From positions 38,185 through 102,184 of the forward strand of contig DEFL01000049.1 in the NCBI GenBank assembly GCA_002350845.1: a stretch of 64,000 bases of DNA. The letters run 5' to 3'. The DNA comes from Christensenella sp. UBA2853 (GTDB lineage: Bacteria > Bacillota > Clostridia > Christensenellales > Aristaeellaceae). Of this stretch, positions 1 through 8,224 are shown one piece after another. Numbering within the stretch: the stretch's first letter is position 1; each line of letters opens with the position of its first letter. The translations under genes were made by a program, and so were the position numbers. The notes beneath the pieces are model-generated. The model was given only the letters and a program-made list of their open reading frames with translations. It did no database searches and had not been told where the DNA came from.

Positions 1-111
1 ATCCGGCGTATCGTATACCAGGAAGGGTATCCGGATGAATTCAGCATTCAGCTGATTGAAGAGGCGGGCATCGAACTGGTACGGTATGCGCCGGAAAAAA
101 CAGAACCCTGA
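1..111 (+). CDS. dCMP deaminase-like protein, C-terminal fragment
   Basis: An open frame runs in from the left edge and stops with TGA at 109-111, giving 36 residues. The end reads as IVYQEGYPDE followed by EEAGIELVRY, which matches the C-terminal strand and helix of dCMP/cytidine deaminase-family proteins (ComEB type), where a YPD motif and a final EAGI.L.RY are usual. These enzymes deaminate dCMP to dUMP for thymidylate synthesis, which would suit the ThyX encoded later in the window. The zinc-binding HxE and PCxxC motifs lie outside the window, so the assignment rests only on the tail. It converges on the DUF6062 gene with a 5-bp gap. Confidence 0.6.
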   Translation: MRRIVYQEGYPDEFSIQLIEEAGIELVRYAPEKTEP

Positions 112-116
112 GCGGA

Positions 117-893
117 TTATTCTTCGGGGTTGGGTTCGTCTCCTACGCACCAGCCTCTGAGTTTGTTGACGGTGCGCGGGACAGCGTCCTGAGAATTCTT
201 CCACGGTTCGTTCTGGAAGCGATAATCGAACTTTCGGATAAACCAGGAGATATCTTCCTGCATTCTGTCCATATTCTTCTCTTCAAGGCGCATCAGCGTG
301 CGAATGAATTCGGCCGCTTCTTTTGCCGACAGTTCCTCCGTTGCAACACGGACAAGGTCTGCAGTATGCGGAAGACAGACGCCCATGGAAGCATCAAAGT
401 GGTTTCTGAATTCCGTATCGTTTTTGTACAGATGGAAAAACGTGTGCAGGTAGCGTTCCATGTTTTCACGGATTGTTTCACACATGATACAGGTACCCGC
501 CATATCGGAAAGGGCCTGAGACTGTTTTTGCATTTCCTGCAGGGCATTCTGACCATTGCGGGTCAGTTTTCCCAGCGGTGCTTTTGCATAATTATCCGCT
601 GCGCGCTCCAGGGCGTCGGCGGCTTTTTTCATGCGTTCACGGGTTCTGGCCAGATGGCTCTCCAGCATCAGCGCATGGCCGAGGCGGTTGCTGACGGAAT
701 AGAACATGGCATGATGTTTCCGGCAGAACCCTTTCTCATTGACCTGAATGCGTGTGTCAGGCTCCATCACCGAAGCTCCGAGATAACGGTCTGCTTCACC
801 GAGCTCTGTCTTTCGTTCCAGGGCGCACAAAAGACATTCACCGTCAAGTTTCATGGCATCCCAAACCGGAATCGTATCAATATGGTATTTCAT
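117..893 (-). CDS. DUF6062 family protein with paired CxxC/CxxH motifs
   Basis: A 258-residue protein starting MKYHIDTIPVWDA, which matches the DUF6062 family of Bacillota as I remember it; function unknown. It has two similar halves, each with a Cys pair and a later Cys-His pair (CLLC then FCRKHH; CIMC then CLPH), suggesting two metal or redox sites. The middle is helical and charged (about residues 85-135). The start at 893 follows an AGGAGG-like site (ACAGGAGGTCAGACATT). The same frame stays open upstream to 1043, but that part overlaps the HAD gene and lacks a ribosome site. Its ATG overlaps the HAD stop codon (ATGA), so the two are translationally coupled. Confidence 0.8.
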   Translation of the reverse strand: MKYHIDTIPVWDAMKLDGECLLCALERKTELGEADRYLGASVMEPDTRIQVNEKGFCRKHHAMFYSVSNRLGHALMLESHLARTRERMKKAADALERAADNYAKAPLGKLTRNGQNALQEMQKQSQALSDMAGTCIMCETIRENMERYLHTFFHLYKNDTEFRNHFDASMGVCLPHTADLVRVATEELSAKEAAEFIRTLMRLEEKNMDRMQEDISWFIRKFDYRFQNEPWKNSQDAVPRTVNKLRGWCVGDEPNPEE

Positions 894-1741
894 AATGTCT
901 GACCTCCTGTCTGGCTGTCGTTGAGTGCAAGTTTGGAAATGGCTGCAGCAACGCCGTCCTCCGAATTGCGAAGTGTATGATACGGGCATGCGGCAAGAAC
1001 ATCCTGTGTGGCGTTTCCCATAGCGACCGGGTAGCCGCAGCAATTGAGCATCGAAAGATCGTTGCTGTTGTCTCCGATCGCCATGACATCATCCATGGGA
1101 ATGGAAAGCATGGAACAAAGTTCCCTCAGAGCGCTTCCCTTACTGACACCGGCAGGATTGATTTCCAGGTTGTCCTTCCATGAGGACGAATAGGTCAGCT
1201 CGGGCGCCAGATGCTCAATTTCGGGTCGGATTTTTGCGAGCATGTCCGAATGAAGCAGATCCACAACGACAAATTTGCTGATTCCTCTTTCTGCGAATGC
1301 CCATGCATCGCATTCATCCCGTGAGATCTGCCCGCGGCCTTCGGCAAGGTAGGTTCCCCAGATCATATCGGGCACAGGGTGAAGCGGATCCAGTTCATGG
1401 ACGTAAAGATCGTGGTCGCAGAACATGCCGAAAAAAGCATTCTGCTCGAGAAGATGGCGCAAAACAGCGATACCACTATCTTTTTTGAGGTGATGAACAC
1501 AGATCAGATTGTCGAACGGATGCAGGGTCATGCAGCTCCCATTGAGAGCGATAACCGCCATATCCAGTCCGGCATTTCGGGCAAACGTTCCTGCATCATC
1601 CGCGGGACGCCCGGAAGCAAGGACCAGTTTTATACCCTGCTCCGAAGCTTTTTTCAGTACAGCGATGGTATTTTCTGTGATATGGATCGGCGGGGGAGTG
1701 AGCAGGGTGCCATCCATATCCATAGCAATGAGCTGAATCAT
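890..1741 (-). CDS. Cof-type HAD-IIB family phosphatase
   Basis: A 283-residue haloacid-dehalogenase hydrolase of the Cof/YidA type, which removes phosphate from small cytosolic substrates such as sugar phosphates or flavin nucleotides. Motif I is DMDGTLL near residues 8-14, with the nucleophile and acid/base Asp pair; motif II is the LASGRP stretch; motif III/IV is GDNSNDLSML near the C-terminus. The long middle part is the type IIB cap. The start at 1741 has GAGGTCCAT just upstream. It follows the RluA-type gene by 12 bp and overlaps the DUF6062 start. The substrate cannot be told from the sequence. A second Cof-type gene lies at 19327-20127. Confidence 0.9.
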   Translation of the reverse strand: MIQLIAMDMDGTLLTPPPIHITENTIAVLKKASEQGIKLVLASGRPADDAGTFARNAGLDMAVIALNGSCMTLHPFDNLICVHHLKKDSGIAVLRHLLEQNAFFGMFCDHDLYVHELDPLHPVPDMIWGTYLAEGRGQISRDECDAWAFAERGISKFVVVDLLHSDMLAKIRPEIEHLAPELTYSSSWKDNLEINPAGVSKGSALRELCSMLSIPMDDVMAIGDNSNDLSMLNCCGYPVAMGNATQDVLAACPYHTLRNSEDGVAAAISKLALNDSQTGGQTL

Positions 1742-1753
1742 ATGGACCTCGTT

Positions 1754-2614
1754 TCAAAAGGGGCAGGGTGCAGTAAAAACAACGCCGTCCAGCTGAGGCA
1801 GACGCCCCTGCGTATCCAGACACAGGCTGCTGGCGCAAAGTCTGAGCTTGCCCTGTGCATGCTGAAGTCTGTTAAAAGCCCGATCTCCATAGAGATCATC
1901 GCCCAGCAGAGGATGACCCAGGGCAGCCATGTGAGCGCGAATCTGGTGTGTTCGTCCGGTGATCAGGTGGACCTCCAGACGGGAGAGCTGGCTTTCGGAT
2001 GCCAGTGTACGGTATTCCGTCAGAATGACTTTGGATCCGGGCACTTCATGGTCATACACCGTGACTCTGGCCAGACTGGCGTTCTTGACGAGATAGGCTT
2101 TGCATACGGCCTCAGGGGGCTTCATGGTTCCACGCACGAGACAGGTGTAGAGCTTGTTCAGCGTTCGTTTGCGGAACACGTCTTCCAGAACAGCCTGAGA
2201 GGTTGCATTTTTTGCAAACAAAAGAAGCCCGCAGGTCTGATTATCCAGACGATGGCACGGGACCGGAGGAAATGAGCCGCCCACATGTTCCAGGGCCAAC
2301 TGAGTCATGCAGGTGCCTCCGCCGTTGTCAGGTTCGACCGAGATGCCGGGACGTTTATTGACCAGCAGGACATCGTCGTCTTCGTAGATGATATCCAGTG
2401 CCTGTTTTTCTCCCTGCATGTAATAGACCGTGACAGTCTGTCCGGAATGGACACGCGCATCCGGACGAATGCGCACGCCATCAAGCTTGACGTCACGGTG
2501 TGAAAAGATATTTCGGACATCCGCATCCTGGAGCTGCGGCATATAGCGGCGCAGAACGGTCTCTGCGCGCAATCCGTCCATTGCCGGCTCGATCGTAAAC
2601 GTTTTGCATGCCAT
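1754..2614 (-). CDS. RluA family pseudouridine synthase
   Basis: A 286-residue RluA-family enzyme that isomerises uridine to pseudouridine in rRNA or tRNA. An N-terminal S4-like RNA-binding part (about residues 12-75) precedes the catalytic domain. The catalytic Asp is in HRLDNQTCGLLLFAK, the GRTHQIRAHMAALGHPLLGDDLYG block is complete, and VNKRPGISVEPDN gives the usual N-terminal motif. The usual HRLDxxTSG reads HRLDNQTCG here. Length is normal for RluD/YlyB-type proteins. The target site cannot be assigned. The start ATG at 2614 overlaps the stop of the upstream unknown gene by one base. Confidence 0.9.
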   Translation of the reverse strand: MACKTFTIEPAMDGLRAETVLRRYMPQLQDADVRNIFSHRDVKLDGVRIRPDARVHSGQTVTVYYMQGEKQALDIIYEDDDVLLVNKRPGISVEPDNGGGTCMTQLALEHVGGSFPPVPCHRLDNQTCGLLLFAKNATSQAVLEDVFRKRTLNKLYTCLVRGTMKPPEAVCKAYLVKNASLARVTVYDHEVPGSKVILTEYRTLASESQLSRLEVHLITGRTHQIRAHMAALGHPLLGDDLYGDRAFNRLQHAQGKLRLCASSLCLDTQGRLPQLDGVVFTAPCPF

Positions 2615-3642
2615 CAGCTGTTCACCTCACTGCGAAAGACCGGCCATACAGGAACATGGGATTTGAGCAGATGCAATGCGTCGATCATCTCTTGGGTCGG
2701 CTGAACAACCAAGTTGTACTTGAGTGTATCCAGAAGACCGTCAAATGGAGCGTTTTGTCTTGCAAGGAGTGCAAGGTCTCCAACCAGTTCGTCGGGCAGG
2801 ACATCATTCCGCACAGCATGCCGAATAAGACCCGAAAGAATCAAAAAGACGTCCTCACATGCGTTCCACTGCTCCAGATCTTTATCCAGATCCATGGTAT
2901 AGATGCCCTGAGGATAGGTCTGTAAAGTGGAGACAAAGGGAGCAGCATCATAGATGCACGAATGAACCAGTACGCTTTGTCCATTGAGATAGGCACAATC
3001 TGCGAAACCGGAAAACATGCGCATGCACAGATCATAGTTGCATGAGAATGATTTTCCCAGCAGTTTTTCATATGCTTCCAGTGCAAGATCCATAGGGAGA
3101 ATTCCCTGGGCGAGCAAAATCAGTTCAGTTTTGTTCCAGTACTCGGGATAATGCCGTGTCTGCTGAAGAAACTCCGGTGTGTTTGTGAGTTCATACAGGG
3201 TGAAAAGAATCTCATCGGGCATGATCAGCAAAATGGAACCGTTGGACTGCATCACAGGATATGCCCACATTCTGCGAATAAAAGAAACACATGGAAGCAG
3301 CTCGCCACGATTGAGCAGGAGGATTTTTCCTTTTTGGGTGATCAGCCGCTGGATCAGCATGTATTCAGGGGAAGAAAGCAGATGGACTTCGAGCGGAAGC
3401 CGCTGCAGGATGCGGGCCTCCCATTCGGAAACATCTTCCGGAAGATCGGCGTGAGGATGCTCCGCACCGTCATAGGACATCTGCCACATTGTGGGCAGGT
3501 CACCCACCCTGCAGCCACCGAACAAATGCAGTGGCTGCAGGGTGCGGAGAAAGTTTTCGGCGCGTTCAAGCTCAGCATTCTGCATAAAGCTCATGGTGCG
3601 CTCGTACCACGGAGCATATTCGTGATTAAAAATCTTGAGCAT
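2614..3642 (-). CDS. Hypothetical protein, 342 aa
   Basis: I do not recognise this protein. It is 342 residues, without signal peptide or clear membrane span, and starts MLKIFNHEYAPWYERTM. It is rich in Leu, Met, Tyr and Trp, with short hydrophobic strands and acidic helices, and Cys residues scattered without metal spacing. The start at 3642 has a GAGGAG site 5 bp upstream; the frame stays open to 3777 but that part would enter the ilvE end and lacks a ribosome site. It lies 34 bp after ilvE and overlaps the pseudouridine synthase start, so it is likely part of the same transcript. The codon use looks like its neighbours, so it is a real resident gene rather than an artefact. Confidence 0.75.
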   Translation of the reverse strand: MLKIFNHEYAPWYERTMSFMQNAELERAENFLRTLQPLHLFGGCRVGDLPTMWQMSYDGAEHPHADLPEDVSEWEARILQRLPLEVHLLSSPEYMLIQRLITQKGKILLLNRGELLPCVSFIRRMWAYPVMQSNGSILLIMPDEILFTLYELTNTPEFLQQTRHYPEYWNKTELILLAQGILPMDLALEAYEKLLGKSFSCNYDLCMRMFSGFADCAYLNGQSVLVHSCIYDAAPFVSTLQTYPQGIYTMDLDKDLEQWNACEDVFLILSGLIRHAVRNDVLPDELVGDLALLARQNAPFDGLLDTLKYNLVVQPTQEMIDALHLLKSHVPVWPVFRSEVNS

Positions 3643-3676
3643 GATTCTCCTCGGGAGCAATGAAGGTGATTTGCTG

Positions 3677-4744
3677 TCAGATCTTGACGATCCAGTGATT
3701 CTCATCCGGGAGACGTCCATACTGGATGCCGGTGAGCGTGTCATACAGCTTCTGTGCAACAGGGCCAATCTTTCCATCCTGGAAGATCAGCTTGTCGTCT
3801 TCCATAAGAAGTTCACCGACCGGGGAAATGACAGCAGCTGTACCGGTGCCGAAAGCTTCGGTGAGTTTGCCTGCATGGCCGTCAGCAAACACGTCGGAAA
3901 TGGCAATACGCTTTTCTTCCGTCTCATATCCAAGCTGGCGGGCGAGGGTGAGAATGGAATCGCGGGTAATGCCGGGAAGAATGGAGCCGTTCAGCATGGG
4001 TGTGACAATCTTGTTGCCATAGGCGAACATCATATTCATGGAACCGACTTCTTCAACATACTTCTGTTCCACGCCATCCAGCCAGAGAACCTGAGAATAG
4101 CCTTTCTTCTCGGCAATTTCACCAGCCAGGATGGACGCGGCATAGTTGCCGGCACACTTCGTGAAACCAGTACCGCCGCGTACGGCACGGACATACTTGT
4201 CTTCCACATAAATGCTGACAGGCTGGAGGCCGTTTTTATAATAGGAGCCGACAGGGGAGAGAATGATAAAGAAGCGATAGGTCTTTGAGGCGTGAACACC
4301 CAGCTGGACATCCGTTGAAATCATGGTCGGACGGATATAGAGACTCGTGCCTTCCTGATGCGGCACCCAATCGGCTTCCACGCGGATCAGCTGCTTGAGA
4401 CCTTCAAGCGCCGTCTCTTCGTCGAGCGCAGGCATGCCCATGCGCTCAGCAGAACGCGTCATGCGGGCAAAGTTTGCAGAAGGACGGAACAGCTGCAGAG
4501 AACCGTCAGCTGTGCGGTAGCATTTGCTTCCCTCGAAAATGGCCTGACCATAGTGGATCACCACACTGGCCGGATCCATGGAAAAATTCTGATAGGGGAC
4601 GATACGGGCATCATGCCATCCATTTTCAGGATCATAGTCCATAATGAACATATGATCTGTAAAGATGCGGCCGAAACCAAGTTTACTTTCGTCCTGAGGC
4701 TTTTCCTTAAGATGTTCGGAAAGCGTAATAGAAATGGGTAGCAT
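3677..4744 (-). CDS. ilvE: Branched-chain amino acid aminotransferase
   Basis: A 355-residue class IV PLP aminotransferase that moves the amino group between glutamate and the 2-oxo acids of leucine, isoleucine and valine. It is the larger (type II) BCAT form: IHYGQAIFEGSKCYR near the N-terminus, LFRPSANFARM, the PLP Lys in TGFTKCAGNYAAS, and the LWLDGVEQKYVEEVGSMN stretch that binds the cofactor phosphate. The start at 4744 follows TAGGAGGAGAAAAGTC; upstream in-frame sequence to 4873 lacks a ribosome site and runs into the spacer. No ilv or leu biosynthetic genes are adjacent. Confidence 0.95.
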   Translation of the reverse strand: MLPISITLSEHLKEKPQDESKLGFGRIFTDHMFIMDYDPENGWHDARIVPYQNFSMDPASVVIHYGQAIFEGSKCYRTADGSLQLFRPSANFARMTRSAERMGMPALDEETALEGLKQLIRVEADWVPHQEGTSLYIRPTMISTDVQLGVHASKTYRFFIILSPVGSYYKNGLQPVSIYVEDKYVRAVRGGTGFTKCAGNYAASILAGEIAEKKGYSQVLWLDGVEQKYVEEVGSMNMMFAYGNKIVTPMLNGSILPGITRDSILTLARQLGYETEEKRIAISDVFADGHAGKLTEAFGTGTAAVISPVGELLMEDDKLIFQDGKIGPVAQKLYDTLTGIQYGRLPDENHWIVKI

Positions 4745-4820
4745 GACTTTTCTCCTCCTAAAGTATTCATTATGTATGTCGAACGGGCATAAGCCGCGTT
4801 GTGACGCGATTGAAATTGAA

Positions 4821-5567
4821 TCAGATTTCGTCGAGAATGAATTCAAGCGAGACAGGGAAGAGCAGGACGCCATCCTCTTCAGGTGTCAGGATGCCGGGCT
4901 GAACAAAGAAGACAGGATTTCCGGTTTCGTCAAGATAGAAATCTTCCTCGGGAAAGAACATATCCTGAAAGAGATCATAGGAAATGTCGGGAAGATAAGT
5001 CCGTCCTTCCGAATTCTGCTCAATCTGTTCCCAGATGATATCACGGACGCATTTGTCTGCTTTTGCCGTCTGTCGGTCCTGAAGCCATGTGTCTGTTTCA
5101 TTTTCTTCAAGGATTCCGAGCAGATGAGGAAGGGCAATGACAAGCCCTTCTTTAGGCCCGCTTCGGGCAAACACGTAAGCAGAATAGGATTCATACTCAT
5201 AACCGTCCATGATGCTGTGGGATCGGACCAGGACAGAAAATGCACTGTCTGTATTGCAGGTGACTGTCGAGGAAATATCTGTAGTGGATACTTCATCTGT
5301 GCTTTCGATGGACTCACCGTTGATGGGAACCGTAAACGCAGCTGCATCCTCCAGATAATCGCTGAAAAAGGTGTTGACACCTTCTGCAAAGGCAGTGTCT
5401 CCTGACACACTGGGGAAAGAATACCTGTACATGTAGACGGCATGATCTTCATCTGCATCCTCAGGAAAGAAGAATGTTCCAGTGCGGGGTTCGTCTAGAA
5501 GGACGGGTTCAGCTGAAACGATGACCGGAAGACACAGCGCCAGGATCAGTGCAGCGAGTCGTTTCAT
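4821..5567 (-). CDS. Secreted DUF3298-type protein
   Basis: A 248-residue exported protein. The first 19 residues (MKRLAALILALCLPVIVSA) form a clear signal peptide with likely cleavage after VSA. The rest is acidic and beta-rich, and ends in FVQPGILTPEEDG followed by FPVSLEFIL, the pattern of the DUF3298 domain found in the extracellular part of RsiV-like proteins (lysozyme-sensing anti-sigma factors). Unlike RsiV it has no membrane span or sigma-binding domain, so it is probably a free or wall-bound envelope protein. Its start overlaps the stop of the flavoprotein gene (TAATG). Function unproven. Confidence 0.75.
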   Translation of the reverse strand: MKRLAALILALCLPVIVSAEPVLLDEPRTGTFFFPEDADEDHAVYMYRYSFPSVSGDTAFAEGVNTFFSDYLEDAAAFTVPINGESIESTDEVSTTDISSTVTCNTDSAFSVLVRSHSIMDGYEYESYSAYVFARSGPKEGLVIALPHLLGILEENETDTWLQDRQTAKADKCVRDIIWEQIEQNSEGRTYLPDISYDLFQDMFFPEEDFYLDETGNPVFFVQPGILTPEEDGVLLFPVSLEFILDEI

Positions 5568-6436
5568 TAGGCATTCCCTTTCTTCAGGGCTGCGAGATCA
5601 GCAGCGGCAGAGATCGCGGCAATGTTTCCCTCACCGACAGCTTTGGCAATCTGGAGCGGCTGACCGGTGCAATCGCCGCAGGCATAGACACGGGGGATGC
5701 TGGTGGCCATTCTGCGATCCACACGGATGGCACTGCCATCCAGCTCCAGACCGGGCAGGAGTGTACCCGGAGCCACTGCCGGGCGGAAAACAAAGACACC
5801 GGCATAAACAGCTTCGCCTGCATCGGTTTTGAGACGGATGCCTTCTTCACACTTTTCCAAAGATAGCGGTTTACCGGGCTTCATCGCGATCCGTTCATCT
5901 TCAGGAAGCGTGTGTTTAGCGAGCGTATAATAATCGACAGAGGAACATACACCGGCCAGAAATTCGGCATCTTCCACGCCGCCCTCCCAGGCAGACAGGA
6001 CAGCAACGGGCTTTTTCCTGTAGAACATGCCGTCACAGGTTCCGCACCAGCTGACACCGTGACCGAGAAGATCACTTTCTCCCGGAAGCAGCTTGGGCAT
6101 GGCGGCACCCAGTGCAAGAACAACAGCGCTGCTCTGGAGAATATCATTGCCGACGAGCGTCATGAAGCCGTTTCCGGCAGGCATGATCTGTCTTGCGTTG
6201 CCTTCCATGACCGTGCAGCCCATCTCAACCGCCTGTGAGCGCATCTTTTCCATCAGTTCATCTCCGGAGATGTTCGGCAGGCCTGGATAGTTGGTAATCA
6301 TGTGGGCTTTTACCATGCCGCTTCGCTGAGTGCCCGCGGTGACAACCGTGCAGGTCAGGGAGCGGTTGATGGCCGTCATGGCACAGCTCCATGCAGCGGG
6401 GCCTCCGCCGATGATGACAAGATCAAGGTTGTTCAT
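5567..6436 (-). CDS. Thioredoxin reductase-like flavoprotein lacking NADPH motif
   Basis: A 289-residue FAD protein of the thioredoxin-reductase family. The FAD motif GGGPAA is at residues 10-15, the redox pair is C131-G-T-C134, and the second FAD motif GDCTGQPLQIAKAVGEG is near the C-terminus. The NADPH half is degenerate: where normal enzymes have VVGGGDSAxEEA this one reads VAVLSAWEGGVEDA (144-157), and no HRRxxxR motif follows. This matches what is known of the pyridine-nucleotide-independent, ferredoxin-linked reductases (FFTR) of clostridia. It may therefore reduce thioredoxin or another thiol protein using ferredoxin; the donor is inferred. It is within an envelope/redox gene run. Confidence 0.8.
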   Translation of the reverse strand: MNNLDLVIIGGGPAAWSCAMTAINRSLTCTVVTAGTQRSGMVKAHMITNYPGLPNISGDELMEKMRSQAVEMGCTVMEGNARQIMPAGNGFMTLVGNDILQSSAVVLALGAAMPKLLPGESDLLGHGVSWCGTCDGMFYRKKPVAVLSAWEGGVEDAEFLAGVCSSVDYYTLAKHTLPEDERIAMKPGKPLSLEKCEEGIRLKTDAGEAVYAGVFVFRPAVAPGTLLPGLELDGSAIRVDRRMATSIPRVYACGDCTGQPLQIAKAVGEGNIAAISAAADLAALKKGNA

Positions 6437-6457
6437 AGAAAAGCTCCTTTCAGCAGC

Positions 6458-8206
6458 TTATTCGGGATAGGTGTACCTGGCGCACAGCCAGGGCATGGAA
6501 TTGTAGGTGGAGTAAGCGTCGGCGTAGATTCTGTAATTCTTTCCGAGCTCCCAGGTGCGGCTGGAATAATTTTCAACCAGAACCGGCTGACTCTTTCCGT
6601 CTTCACCTGTGTAGAAAATGGCCATCTGTGGTTTCTCTGATACAAACTCAGAGAGTTTGCCGGTTACGAGGTAGACCTGTGTTCTTGCTGCCCTGACTGT
6701 GATATTGGACAGGAGCTCTGCATAGCCGTCCGCATTCAGCGGCCATGCCTTGGGCGTGTATACATCGGCGGAAGGAACATAATATACCTGATACTCAATG
6801 ACAGAATCCTTCAGTCCATTATAGGATGAACGAATTTTCACCGTATTGTATCCGATATGATCGAAATGCGCATAGAAGGAAAATGCACCAGTCGAAGCAA
6901 GCTTGGTGATGTCAATTTCCGTAAACGGGGATTCGATCGAAATGGAGGCACCGGGAAGCGTCGTGCAGGATATTTTCATGTATTCCTGCGTATAGGATGT
7001 ATAGGTATCGGCAGCAAGGTCCAGGGGGATTTCCTGCGCTTCGCGGTACAGAACAATGTTCATGGACGTTTCACGGTGGTACTGGCTTCTGGCCCGGACT
7101 GTAAAAATGTTGTCGCCAATTGGCTGTACGGTGGCGTTGTAGGAAAACTCGCCGGTCTCTGAATTGACAGTATCGGACACATCCTCATCATTCACGTAGA
7201 CCTTGGAACCGGGGGTGACCTCGAATCTCATGGCATACATTGTGGAGGCGACTTCAACGCGGTTCGTATCAGGCGAAAGCAGCCGGAGCTGACTGGCCGG
7301 GATCTCAATGGTGTAATGAATGACGTCAAGCGGCTTCTGCTGACCGGAAGCGGTTTTTACAAAAGGTGTCAGCGTGACTTCCATCGTTTCATCGAGAAAA
7401 TCTTCCAGTGAGTCGTACCATGTATGGTCAGCCACCACGATCGTTGCGTACCCTCCCGTCACCACATAGGACGTGTGCAGTTCTCTCACGTAGATCTGCT
7501 GACCGTCGGTGCCGGGGATCATGATAGTATGTGCGGTCAGTTCATTCTCCATGGATGCCACAACAATAGCAGCATTTTCTTCCCGTACAGCGGCTTTTCT
7601 GGCCTGGTAATACTGATATCCAAAAAAGACTGCAGCCGCAAAAAGTGCGAGGATCCCGAGAATCATGAGGAAGCGGAGAAATCGTCTGAGGCGTCTGACA
7701 CGGGCGGGAACGATTCCGGTCAGGTCTTCACGGACCGGCGCCTGAAAGCGTGTGCCGTACATTTCGGCTTCGCGCCAGAGCGGATCGTAATTGCGGGAAT
7801 CATCCACATACGCAGTCTGCTGAACCTGTGCACGCGCGGTTCTGCGCTGGGATCTTGCACCTGACTGCTCAAAGGATTCCTGGGTGATGTGTGTGCGGAC
7901 GGCAGAGGAAGCCGGGCGTGAGGCATTTTGCGCAACCATTGTGCGCATGCGCCTCTGTCTCTGAGCGCCCTCTTCCTTGCGTACTTTCAGCTCCTGCATT
8001 TCAACAGCCAGTGTATCGCGGCTGTCAGGAGCATTGTTATCCAGACCGTCTTCATCAATGCGTAGATAGGATGGCGGAGTCTGATGATCCTTCAGCTGGC
8101 TCCGCCATGCGGGCTGCTCGTTTTCATCCTGGGAGAGCGGGCATCCGCACTTCATGCAGCGTGGGATAGATGCGCGGTTCCACTGACCGCACTGTGGACA
8201 TTTCAT
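6458..8206 (-). CDS. Zinc-ribbon membrane protein with extracytoplasmic Ig-like repeats
   Basis: A 582-residue single-pass membrane protein. Residues 1-24 form a zinc ribbon (CPQC, then CMKCGC). Residues 25-170 are charged and low in complexity, probably disordered. One membrane span covers about 178-199, after a basic RRLRRFLR stretch. The C-terminal 380 residues lie outside and contain beta-strand repeats with Gly-Asp-Asn turns that resemble bacterial Ig-like or glucodextranase-B-type modules. The layout recalls TcaA/YvbJ-type proteins, which affect the cell wall; the function here is unknown. It sits between the LCP ligase and the flavoprotein with 18- and 21-bp gaps, consistent with one operon. 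Confidence 0.8.
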   Translation of the reverse strand: MKCPQCGQWNRASIPRCMKCGCPLSQDENEQPAWRSQLKDHQTPPSYLRIDEDGLDNNAPDSRDTLAVEMQELKVRKEEGAQRQRRMRTMVAQNASRPASSAVRTHITQESFEQSGARSQRRTARAQVQQTAYVDDSRNYDPLWREAEMYGTRFQAPVREDLTGIVPARVRRLRRFLRFLMILGILALFAAAVFFGYQYYQARKAAVREENAAIVVASMENELTAHTIMIPGTDGQQIYVRELHTSYVVTGGYATIVVADHTWYDSLEDFLDETMEVTLTPFVKTASGQQKPLDVIHYTIEIPASQLRLLSPDTNRVEVASTMYAMRFEVTPGSKVYVNDEDVSDTVNSETGEFSYNATVQPIGDNIFTVRARSQYHRETSMNIVLYREAQEIPLDLAADTYTSYTQEYMKISCTTLPGASISIESPFTEIDITKLASTGAFSFYAHFDHIGYNTVKIRSSYNGLKDSVIEYQVYYVPSADVYTPKAWPLNADGYAELLSNITVRAARTQVYLVTGKLSEFVSEKPQMAIFYTGEDGKSQPVLVENYSSRTWELGKNYRIYADAYSTYNSMPWLCARYTYPE

Positions 8207-8224
8207 AGATCTCTCCTGGTGGTA

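Noticed and set aside
1379..2275. Plus-strand open frame (298 codons) opposite the HAD and RluA genes
   Set aside because: Runs antisense across two clear genes and contains no protein family motif.
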